Below are positions 5,526-11,079 of a DNA stretch of 11,079 nucleotides, piece after piece. How positions within the stretch are numbered: position 1 is the stretch's first letter; each line of letters opens with the position of its first letter. The position numbers and the translations under genes are program-made. The notes beneath the pieces are model-generated. The model searched no databases. It was given only the letters and a program-made list of their open reading frames with translations, and was not told the origin of the DNA. Source of the stretch: an archaeon (lineage in GTDB: Archaea; Nanobdellota; Nanobdellia; SCGC-AAA011-G17; GW2011-AR17); NCBI GenBank assembly GCA_023245755.1, contig JAHFJQ010000013.1:1-11079 (forward strand). The letters are read 5' to 3'.

Positions 5526-5822
5526 ATGGGTCTTGAAGCAATTGTCAATAGTGTTTGAGCGCCGTTAGAGAAGCTTGCTGCAAAGGTTGCAAGTTACATG
5601 CCTGGACCTGTAGAAAAAGCGTTCAAAGCTTTTGGAAAGGATTATTCTTCTGTGAAAGAGTTTCTTATGCGCTATAGTCTTCGTGCTGTGGATACGGTTG
5701 GAAATTATGTGTATGATACTAGTGTGAAGTACGTCTTTCAGCCATTAACTACCATGTATACGGAGCATCCTTACCTGAGTATACTTCTTGGTGCTTTTTC
5801 TTTGGTGTATTTTTTTCCTTAG
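5526..5822 (+). pseudogene. Membrane-anchored small protein frame interrupted by TGA at codon 11
   Basis: The ATG at 5526 is correctly placed after the TATA box. It opens a frame that reads M-G-L-E-A-I-V-N-S-V, then TGA (5556-5558), and continues in the same frame to TAG at 5822. The frame after the stop looks protein-coding: A-P-L-E-K-L-A-A-K-V-A-S-Y, then the part starting at M5598. One base change (TGA to TGG) would give Trp and a 98-residue protein. I recognise no family. Possibilities are a recent nonsense mutation, a sequencing error, re-initiation at 5598 or stop readthrough. Confidence 0.55.
5598..5822 (+). CDS. Hypothetical 74-residue protein (the translatable part after the internal TGA)
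   Basis: This is the longest open part of the interrupted frame. It starts M-P-G-P-V-E-K-A-F-K-A-F-G-K-D, which is amphipathic, continues with a tyrosine- and valine-rich middle, and ends with a hydrophobic C-terminal stretch Y-L-S-I-L-L-G-A-F-S-L-V-Y-F-F-P (59-74) that could anchor it in the membrane. No ATG, GTG or TTG lies in frame between the TGA and 5598. A weak A-A-G-G-T element is at 5584-5588, 9 nt before this ATG. Its last 4 bases overlap the end of the convergent Dph2 fragment. Family unknown. Confidence 0.5.
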   Translation: MPGPVEKAFKAFGKDYSSVKEFLMRYSLRAVDTVGNYVYDTSVKYVFQPLTTMYTEHPYLSILLGAFSLVYFFP

Positions 5823-6067
5823 AATGTAGGTGGTAATTCGTTATGGCCAAACTGAATGACTAGATCCACTTTTGCATCTGGGACATCACAAACACCGTAA
5901 CAGGTATCTAACCAAAGAAAAATTTGTGCATTTGTTTTTTTTTCAAGAAAATCAATAATTTCTGTGCCTTGTGGTTTGAGACCGTCCCCTAGTTGGATGA
6001 GTACTGTTTTTGCTTGCGCATCAGTAATTTCTTGTGCTACTCTTTCTAACTCTAGGTCATATTCCAT
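5819..6067 (-). pseudogene. dph2: Dph2 N-terminal fragment (diphthamide synthesis), truncated
   Basis: The 82 residues match the start of archaeal Dph2, the [4Fe-4S] enzyme that transfers a 3-amino-3-carboxypropyl group to a histidine of elongation factor 2. Visible family segments are L-E-R-V (7-10), V-L-I-Q-L-G-D-G-L-K-P (22-32), D-T-C-Y-G-V-C-D (54-61), holding the first cluster cysteine, and F-G-H-N-E-L-P-P (73-80). The family is normally about 320-350 residues with two further cluster cysteines in later domains; all of that is missing. The frame ends at TAA, the reading frame beyond it is not Dph2-like, and a convergent gene overlaps the end by 4 bp. A promoter is still present (6090-6097), so the fragment may be expressed. 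It is probably a remnant left by rearrangement, or less likely a split-gene domain. Confidence 0.82.
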
Positions 6068-6089
6068 GGCTTTTTTGAGCTAGATGGGG

Positions 6090-6097
6090 TTTTTAAG
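6090..6097 (-). promoter_or_regulatory. TATA box for the dph2 fragment
   Basis: On the minus strand this reads CTTAAAAA within GGCTTAAAAACC, 23-30 nt before the ATG at 6067. It overlaps the stop codon of pheT. The same CTTAAAAAC core precedes pheS. Confidence 0.55.
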
Positions 6098-7766
6098 CCT
6101 TTCTTAGTTTGTATAGCTCATTGACATTAAGCTCAAAGGCACAAACTGGAAACTCTAATGAGAAATTCTTTAATACTACGGGGTTTATTTCTCCGATTAT
6201 ACCATATTTCTTTTCGTTAATGATAATCTTTGCACATCTCCCTGCTATGAAACTAGGATTTTCTTCGTCTATCGTTTCGTATTTTAATCCAAGACCGCTG
6301 AGAATGAAATCAAGCACTTGCTTTGCTTTCGTATAATTTGCTTCTTTGTCTGCAAGGGCCCAGGAAAGGTGTTTTACTGTTTGTGTTCCTGTCTCTGCTT
6401 TTTCATCAATAATAACGATCTCTCCCACTTCATAGATCTGTTGGGGGTATTCTTGTGTTTTATTATTTTCCAAGAATTCCATCAGAGAAGGAAGAATGAA
6501 ACTTCGAATGGAAGACCATCTACTGGAAACAGGATTTGCAATTTCTACACACCCATATTCTTCTATGTTCATCTTTTTGAAGAGCGTTTCTTTATTTGTT
6601 AATGTAAAATTGAGTAACTCTTGGGCTCCTAGGCCTGGAAGTGCATTTCTTAAACTTTCACAGAACATTTCAAATTCTGAGAGCTCTCCTCGGGTTGCAA
6701 TCTTAGGAATGACTGGTTCTATGTTGTTAAACCCGTAGGAAATAAGAATATCTTCAATGACATCAACAGGATGAAGAATGTCTTGACGGAAAGAAGGATA
6801 TTCTACTTCTAGGCAGTCTTTTGCTTTTTTTACATCATAACAAAAACGCTCTAAGAGCTCTTTGAGTTCTTTTAATGTTAATTTTAGTCCTGTTAGACGT
6901 TCAATATCTTCAAACTTGACTTTTATTTTCTTTGGAGTAAAGTCTGGTGTGACTATTCGTTCTTTTCCATAGTCAATAGTTACTTCGTGTACTTTTCCTC
7001 CACGATCGACAAGTGCACAAGCCATCACATTTAATGCTACCTTACAGTCTTCAAGATTTGTTCCTGTAACTTCTAAGAAGAGATTTTTTGTCTTTTCCGT
7101 TACTTTGCCTGTTGTTTCAGAGTTTGTAATTGGAGGCATGGATGCAACAATATTATTTTTGTCGATAATAACTGGATAGCGTTCATGTCCTTTCAAAAGA
7201 TGGGCATATTCTATTCCCTTTGGATGTTTTTCAAGAACTTCTTTGAGGGTCATTTCTTTGGTGAATCCTAAAGGAATATATTTTAGCTCTGTTGGTTTGT
7301 ATGCTTTGTATGTCAATGGAGCCGTGATTTTGTCGTTGTCATAAATGCCAAGACCTACGGTCTTTCTTTTTCTTCCAAAAGTCATGGATACTTTTTCTTG
7401 TAGCTGAATTAGTTGTTTGAGTAAATCCTCAGTAATTGTAAGGTCTGTAATTACTGCTGCTGTGATGAAAGGGCGTACATCATCTACTGTGCGATCTACA
7501 TGGATGTATACTTCCGAAGGCTGTGCTTGATATTTTCTAATTCCTCGTTCTTTTGTGTAGAATGGAGAAAGTGCACGTGCCATTCCTTCTGTTGACCAGA
7601 GATCTGGGCGGTTACTTTCTTTGCAATCAATTTTAAGAGTATCGCCATCTTCGCCGTCAATTTCTCCTTTGACCCAGAGAAGTGCTTCTTGCTCTAGATT
7701 TTCTCTTGTCACTTCTTTTCCAATGAGTTTACTGATGTCCTTGAGTGAGATGTCGATTGTTGGCAT
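6093..7766 (-). CDS. pheT: Phenylalanine--tRNA ligase beta subunit (archaeal type)
   Basis: This 557-residue protein is full length for the archaeal/eukaryotic-type beta subunit, which lacks the long bacterial extensions. The N-terminal domain contains N-R-P-D-L-W-S-T-E-G (52-61), the B3/B4 editing-domain region follows (about 85-265, including M-P-P-I-T-N-S-E at 210-217), then the B5 domain with F-R-Q-D-I (326-330) and D-V-I-E-D-I-L-I-S-Y-G (335-345), and the catalytic-like core with F-T-L-T-N (387-391), N-P-V-S-S (411-415) and I-R-S-F-I-L-P-S-L (420-428). It pairs with PheS in the alpha2-beta2 enzyme that charges tRNA-Phe, and its B3/B4 domain hydrolyses mischarged Tyr-tRNA. Its ATG is 1 nt after the pheS stop, so the two genes form one translational unit. 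Confidence 0.97.
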   Translation of the reverse strand: MPTIDISLKDISKLIGKEVTRENLEQEALLWVKGEIDGEDGDTLKIDCKESNRPDLWSTEGMARALSPFYTKERGIRKYQAQPSEVYIHVDRTVDDVRPFITAAVITDLTITEDLLKQLIQLQEKVSMTFGRKRKTVGLGIYDNDKITAPLTYKAYKPTELKYIPLGFTKEMTLKEVLEKHPKGIEYAHLLKGHERYPVIIDKNNIVASMPPITNSETTGKVTEKTKNLFLEVTGTNLEDCKVALNVMACALVDRGGKVHEVTIDYGKERIVTPDFTPKKIKVKFEDIERLTGLKLTLKELKELLERFCYDVKKAKDCLEVEYPSFRQDILHPVDVIEDILISYGFNNIEPVIPKIATRGELSEFEMFCESLRNALPGLGAQELLNFTLTNKETLFKKMNIEEYGCVEIANPVSSRWSSIRSFILPSLMEFLENNKTQEYPQQIYEVGEIVIIDEKAETGTQTVKHLSWALADKEANYTKAKQVLDFILSGLGLKYETIDEENPSFIAGRCAKIIINEKKYGIIGEINPVVLKNFSLEFPVCAFELNVNELYKLRKA

Positions 7767-7767
7767 T

Positions 7768-9252
7768 TTAAATTATCCTTGGCTCTCGAAGCCATTTTAG
7801 ATCTTGACTGAATAAGTATCTGATATCTTTAATTCCTAATTTGAACATTGCTAAGCGATCAATTCCTAGTCCCCAAGCCATAACTGGAGTGTCAATGTTT
7901 AATGGTTGTGTAATTTCTGGACGAAAAATACCTGCGCCACCTAATTCAACCCAGCCTAATTGCGGATGTTTTGCAGATATTTGTACAGATGGCTCGGTGA
8001 ATGGATAATAGTCTGCAAAGAATTTTACGTCTTCTGCACCTGCGATTTCTATTGCAAAAAGTTTAAGCATCCCTAATAGTGTTCGAAAACTAATTGAAGG
8101 ATCTGTGACAAAGCCATCTAGTTGATTAAATTCTATTAGATGTGTTGCATCAAGAACATCTGGTCTATAGACTCTGGAGATCGTGAAATATTTGCAGGGA
8201 ATTTCTATCCCTTTGACCATTTGCCTTGCCGATACAGCTGTACCATGCGCTCGGGGCATGAGCTGTCTTGCAATTTCTGGATCCCATTTGTAGCCCCAAC
8301 CAGTGGATCCCGTACGACCCCCTTCTTCGTGTGCATTCTTTACTCGATTTACTACGAGATCATTTGGAAGTTTTCCATGCGTAGGATGTTTTAAGTGATA
8401 GGTATCTGTCCAGGTTCGTGCAGGATGATCTTGGGGTTGAAAAAGAACGTCAAAATTATAGAATTCGGTCTCAATAAGGGGACCATTCATTTCTTTGAAA
8501 CCCAGTTGTACTAGTTGGAGTTTAATTTTATTCAAAAATTCCATATAGGGCTGTCTTCTTCCTCCATATGTTTTAGGAACGTTGATCTTTACGTCGTATT
8601 TTCTAAAGTTTTTTCCTTTCCAGGATTGGTCTTTAAGCATCTCTGGACTAAGTGTTTCTATTAAATCAAAGTCTAACTTTTCTTTGAGTAGTTTTTTTCC
8701 TAGTTCTGTAAGAAGGATTGTTTTTGTCTTTATTGTTTCAATTTGGATAATTTCTTTTCTTTTCTTGAGGTTTTCAAAAGCGAGTTTTTCTTCATCCGTA
8801 AAGTCTTTTGTTTCTTTGGGAAGTACTTTTAGAAATTTTTCTTCAAGAAACTCTTTTTCTAGTAATTTTTTTCCTATTTCTGTCAGTTCAATTTCTTTCC
8901 CCATAGAAATTGCAGCTTTTTTCTTTAATTCCCCAATTGCAATGTTTTTTTCCCCTTCTTCTACATCGATTTCTTGCAAGGTGAGCTTTTTCTTCTTTAG
9001 TTGTTCAAGTAAACGTCTTTCTGGAAGTTTTTCTTGCAAGTATTTTTTTCCTAGTGACCCCAGAATAATCTCTTCTTTTATATCTGTCTTAATCTTGAGT
9101 ACTTCTTTATTTTCTAACCATTGTACTGCCCGTATACATTCTGCTTCTTGTAGTTTTGTTTTCTCTACAAGTTCTTCAAAAAGAATAGAACTCTTTAGAA
9201 AGGGAATGACTTTTCTCTCTAATGGATGGAGACTGTGTACTAGGTCTTGCAT
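7768..9252 (-). CDS. pheS: Phenylalanine--tRNA ligase alpha subunit (archaeal type)
   Basis: This 494-residue protein is the catalytic subunit. The N-terminal 200 residues form winged-helix-like tRNA/DNA-binding modules, visible as three copies of a loose L-x-x-x-G-K-K-x-L pattern (64-72, 123-131, 182-190). The class II catalytic core follows: motif 1 around 240-262, H-P-A-R (276-279), motif 2 with F-T-I-S-R-V-Y-R-P-D (356-365) and H-L-I-E-F-N-Q-L-D-G (371-380), and motif 3, G-L-G-I-D-R-L-A-M-F (461-470). The start M-Q-D-L-V-H-S-L-H-P-L-E is typical for archaeal PheS. A TATA box is correctly placed upstream, and pheT follows with a 1-nt gap. The enzyme attaches Phe to tRNA-Phe in the cytoplasm. 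Confidence 0.97.
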   Translation of the reverse strand: MQDLVHSLHPLERKVIPFLKSSILFEELVEKTKLQEAECIRAVQWLENKEVLKIKTDIKEEIILGSLGKKYLQEKLPERRLLEQLKKKKLTLQEIDVEEGEKNIAIGELKKKAAISMGKEIELTEIGKKLLEKEFLEEKFLKVLPKETKDFTDEEKLAFENLKKRKEIIQIETIKTKTILLTELGKKLLKEKLDFDLIETLSPEMLKDQSWKGKNFRKYDVKINVPKTYGGRRQPYMEFLNKIKLQLVQLGFKEMNGPLIETEFYNFDVLFQPQDHPARTWTDTYHLKHPTHGKLPNDLVVNRVKNAHEEGGRTGSTGWGYKWDPEIARQLMPRAHGTAVSARQMVKGIEIPCKYFTISRVYRPDVLDATHLIEFNQLDGFVTDPSISFRTLLGMLKLFAIEIAGAEDVKFFADYYPFTEPSVQISAKHPQLGWVELGGAGIFRPEITQPLNIDTPVMAWGLGIDRLAMFKLGIKDIRYLFSQDLKWLREPRII

Positions 9253-9274
9253 GTATTTAAAGAGAAAATAGATG

Positions 9275-9283
9275 TTTTTAAGG
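9275..9283 (-). promoter_or_regulatory. TATA box of the pheS-pheT operon
   Basis: On the minus strand CTTAAAAAC lies 23-31 nt before the pheS ATG at 9252, again implying no leader. No T-box-like or other long leader exists between it and the gene. Confidence 0.6.
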
Positions 9284-9294
9284 CTTTTGGGAGT

Positions 9295-9846
9295 TTAAAC
9301 TTTTAGTCCTGCTAAACCAGCCCCTACATCTTTGAATACGGTTGCTGAGTTGTGCGTTCTTTTCATAACGGTAAGTTCAAGATATTTTACTGCCCCTCTT
9401 CTTTGTTCTTTCCATCCATAGGTACTTCCTACTAATCCTACAACTGTAGTAAGAATTCCTATTGCTGTACCAAAATCTTGTCCATGGTATGTTTCTAATA
9501 ATCCTGTCCCTAGTGCGATTCCAGAAGCCCATAATAATGCTGATTCTCTTGTTTCAGATCCTCTCTTTCTGGTACATATTGCACAAGAAATGGATTCGGT
9601 ATGAAAATGAATGTCTGCCCCTTCAAAGGTTGGGTTTGTTTTTGCGTATTTGGTTAAATCTTCCAAATTTTGTAATTCTGTTCCTCTTACATGGGCTTTA
9701 ATCTCTGGCTGAATTTTCTCTTTAGAAGTACTTGTAACAAGATCCATGAACCTTTGATTTACAGCTAGAAACTCTTCTAAAGATATTTCTCTTGGCCAAG
9801 AGAGTGGACCATAAATTTCTATCTTTCTTCTATACATTTGGATCAT
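9295..9846 (-). CDS. Unrecognised membrane-associated protein, paralogue of the neighbouring 179-residue gene
   Basis: I do not recognise this 183-residue protein. The N-terminal part is hydrophilic, with W17-x-R19-E20 and F26-x3-N30, and is followed by a beta-rich stretch with H-F-H (80-82) and a C88-x-x-C91 pair. Two hydrophobic, glycine-rich segments (about 103-117 and 126-143) are separated by a short loop, suggesting a membrane hairpin, and a hydrophilic C-terminal domain follows. The same order, the W-x-R-E and F-x3-N residues and the hairpin recur in the upstream 179-residue protein, so the two look like diverged tandem copies. The start at 9846 fits a TATA box at 9869-9876; an in-frame ATG at 9837 is an alternative. 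It ends G-L-K-V. Its function is unknown. Confidence 0.7.
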   Translation of the reverse strand: MIQMYRRKIEIYGPLSWPREISLEEFLAVNQRFMDLVTSTSKEKIQPEIKAHVRGTELQNLEDLTKYAKTNPTFEGADIHFHTESISCAICTRKRGSETRESALLWASGIALGTGLLETYHGQDFGTAIGILTTVVGLVGSTYGWKEQRRGAVKYLELTVMKRTHNSATVFKDVGAGLAGLKV

Positions 9847-9868
9847 AGTAAGAAGAAAAAAATAATTG

Positions 9869-9876
9869 TTTAAAAG
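9869..9876 (-). promoter_or_regulatory. TATA box for the 183-residue protein gene
   Basis: CTTTTAAA on the minus strand lies 23-30 nt before the ATG at 9846, in the 53-nt gap after the 179-residue gene. The gene may therefore be transcribed separately as well as by read-through. Confidence 0.5.
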
Positions 9877-9889
9877 AATTTAGTTTTTT

Positions 9890-9903
9890 TAAACTCGTTT
9901 TAG
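9890..9903. repeat. 14-nt repeat, copy 1, at the 3' end of the 179-residue gene
   Basis: TAAACTCGTTTTAG is identical to bases 10445-10458. A version missing the three bases TCG is at 9296-9306. The copies lie at the 3' ends of three successive genes. Here the stop codon of the 179-residue gene falls inside the repeat in a different frame. Confidence 0.75.
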
Positions 9904-10439
9904 AATTGGAAATTTTTTAATGATTGCAGGATACTTTCTGTTCTCTCATTTCTTTCTTGTGCAGCCACATATACTTCTATTCCCACAGGCCTTCTTAGTT
10001 GTCTTAGCACTGCTGATCCGGCTGCAAATCCTGCCATTACTGTTGCTACTCTCCAATCTGCGAAAGCAGTTGGGATTGCTGCACCAATAAGTGCTGCTTC
10101 TCCTTTATACTCTCTAGAGTCATTTCCCCAGGTAGGGTTATGATACACAACAAGGCCGGTTATTTTATGCTCTCCAAGCTTAAATGGAGCTCTTGCTCTA
10201 AAATCTGTTCTTGCTTGTTCTGATCTTAGTTTCACTCTTTCTTCTGCAGAAAATCTACATAGAACACTTTCTCTTGGCCTATGGAATTCTAAGATTCCTT
10301 CATCAAATATTAAGCCGAGACTTTCTTGAAGTTGACCTTCTAATGCGTTGACACAGCTCATAAAATCAATGAGCCTTGGAGTTTCCCTTGTCCAATAAGA
10401 TCCTGGGATCACATTGTACATACACAATTCTGTTGCCAT
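9900..10439 (-). CDS. Unrecognised membrane-associated protein, paralogue of the 183-residue gene
   Basis: This 179-residue protein matches no family I know. It shares with its downstream neighbour W16-x-R18-E19 and F26-x4-N31 near the N-terminus, and an alanine/glycine-rich hydrophobic pair (about 113-125 and 131-145) after a hydrophilic domain, followed by a basic stretch and an E-V-Y-V strand (155-158). The middle is unusually rich in Arg and Glu. The ATG at 10439 lies 4 nt after the stop of the TrmB-like gene and no TATA box precedes it, so the two genes form an operon. The C-terminus may be altered by a one-base slip in an A6 run. A role at the membrane is inferred only from hydrophobicity. 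Confidence 0.7.
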   Translation of the reverse strand: MATELCMYNVIPGSYWTRETPRLIDFMSCVNALEGQLQESLGLIFDEGILEFHRPRESVLCRFSAEERVKLRSEQARTDFRARAPFKLGEHKITGLVVYHNPTWGNDSREYKGEAALIGAAIPTAFADWRVATVMAGFAAGSAVLRQLRRPVGIEVYVAAQERNERTESILQSLKNFQF

Positions 10440-10443
10440 TCTT

Positions 10444-11079
10444 CTAAACTCGTTTTAGGCCTTTCCATCCAAGCTCAAACATTTGATTGAGTGCTTGTGC
10501 AAAGTAAGGTGTTTTTACCCAGATGCCCATGTCATATGCTTCATGCACGTCTTGGTCATCTGCAAGCATAAAAAGAAGCTCTTTTCCATCAACAACAACG
10601 AAACGTGCTTTTGTAGATTCATCAGCAGCTCGAAGTTCGATAGACTCCCTGATTTCTTTTGGGATGAAAGAAAGTTCTCTTATTGGAGCGACAATTTTTA
10701 CTTTTACTCCATTACTTTTTGCTTTTTTAATTACAGATTTGAGAAGATCAACTTTTCGTACAAGACCCTTTTCTGTGGTTACAATACAAACTGATTTTTC
10801 TGCATTTGCAATGATTGTTTTTAGGTGATCATAGACGTTTTTTCTTCCTTTGAGTACTCCAGAAAGTTCTGAAGGTTCAATTTTATCAATACCTTGTTTG
10901 TAGAGTAATTCAATTTCTCTGTAAATATCAGTATCATTTACTTTTTCTAACATTGCAAGCTGTGTATCTGCATCTTCTTGAACTTTTTTACGAATTCTTT
11001 TGAGAATTTCTTCAGGTCTTACTGCGATATATTTTATTGGCTTTCCAAGCTTCATAACAATAAAGCCTTTCTTTTCTAG
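10444..11079 (-). CDS. TrmB-like transcriptional regulator, 3' part (5' end outside the window)
   Basis: The frame is open to the right edge. An ATG exists at 11053-11055, but the eight upstream codons read L-E-K-K-G-F-I-V in the same frame. That is the end of the winged-helix DNA-binding domain as TrmB proteins join it to K-L-G-K-P-I-K-Y, so the true start lies beyond 11079. Counting from the edge, residues 1-8 are the wing, a helical linker runs to about 75, and the rest is the TrmB effector-like domain, with V-Y-D-H-L-K-T-I-I-A-N-A-E and V-K-V-K-I-V-A-P as typical elements. TrmB family regulators respond to sugars or other ligands, but the ligand here cannot be told. It probably controls the genes that follow it, including the 179-residue gene 4 nt downstream. 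Confidence 0.85.
   Translation of the reverse strand, partial: LEKKGFIVMKLGKPIKYIAVRPEEILKRIRKKVQEDADTQLAMLEKVNDTDIYREIELLYKQGIDKIEPSELSGVLKGRKNVYDHLKTIIANAEKSVCIVTTEKGLVRKVDLLKSVIKKAKSNGVKVKIVAPIRELSFIPKEIRESIELRAADESTKARFVVVDGKELLFMLADDQDVHEAYDMGIWVKTPYFAQALNQMFELGWKGLKRV
10445..10458. repeat. 14-nt repeat, copy 2, at the 3' end of the TrmB-like gene
   Basis: TAAACTCGTTTTAG is identical to 9890-9903. On the coding strand it forms the final codons L-K-R-V and most of the stop. With one flanking base it reads CTAAA-acgag-TTTAG, a 5-bp inverted repeat with a 5-nt loop. Confidence 0.75.

Noticed and set aside
5556..5558. Selenocysteine or genome-wide UGA reassignment as the meaning of the internal TGA
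   Set aside because: No selenoprotein family or SECIS-like element is recognisable, the SDR gene ends naturally at TGA, and no other conserved frame is crossed by TGA.
5598..5818. Remainder of dph2 hidden in another frame beyond the stop
   Set aside because: The continuing minus-strand frame reads G-K-K-Y-T-K-E-K-A-P-R-S-I-L-R and stop, with nothing like the expected strand after F-G-H.
8582..9271. Long open frame on the + strand antisense to pheS (229 codons)
   Set aside because: It is extremely Ser/Phe-rich, as expected from the complement of Lys/Glu-rich pheS codons, and pheS is certain here.
1..11079. CRISPR array, insertion sequence, phage or toxin-antitoxin system
   Set aside because: I saw no regularly spaced repeats, transposase motifs, terminal inverted repeats or recognisable toxin or phage proteins on either strand.

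Overview
The window looks like a piece of an AT-rich archaeal genome, most likely a reduced lineage of the DPANN type, though I infer the lineage rather than see it. The archaeal evidence is: an intron-containing tRNA-Ser with a bulge-helix-bulge splice signal; archaeal-type PheS and PheT; a diphthamide-synthesis (Dph2) N-terminus; an archaemetzincin-like protease; a TrmB-like regulator; and TATA boxes 22-33 nt upstream of many start codons with almost no 5' leader. Several other genes (DUF1697, EamA transporter, PhyH-like, SDR, DnaQ-like exonuclease) belong to families that are mostly bacterial or widely exchanged, so this is a mixed core and accessory region.

Layout. Bases 1-126 hold only the promoter of a tRNA-Ser(GGA) gene (127-223, + strand). 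It is followed at once by a + strand run of single genes: DUF1697 (245-766), an EamA/DMT transporter (790-1653), a PhyH-type oxygenase homologue (1686-2432) and an archaemetzincin-like protein (2468-3235). The last overlaps a convergent SDR oxidoreductase (3229-3972, -), which lies downstream of a DEDD-type exonuclease (4008-4625, -). The centre holds short genes in alternating orientation: a two-helix membrane protein (+), a helical 71-residue protein with cutA (-), a 5526-5822 frame interrupted by TGA (+), and a Dph2 fragment of 82 residues (-). The right half is all on the - strand: pheS-pheT, then two related but unrecognised membrane-associated proteins and the 3' part of a TrmB-like regulator that runs off the right edge.

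How the genes work together. pheS-pheT is the one clear functional pair, encoding both subunits of phenylalanyl-tRNA synthetase. The TrmB-like regulator and the 179-residue gene are separated by 4 nt and the 183-residue paralogue follows, so they may form a regulated envelope-associated unit. Most other genes appear to have their own leaderless promoter.

Points most worth a second look: a palindromic TATA box shared by two divergent genes 53 bp apart; an in-frame TGA at codon 11 of the gene it faces; the truncated dph2; lost or altered key residues in the PhyH, archaemetzincin and exonuclease homologues; and a 14-nt repeat at the 3' ends of successive genes near the right edge, with a possible homopolymer frameshift. 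I did not find a CRISPR array, insertion sequence or a clearly new multi-gene defence system.
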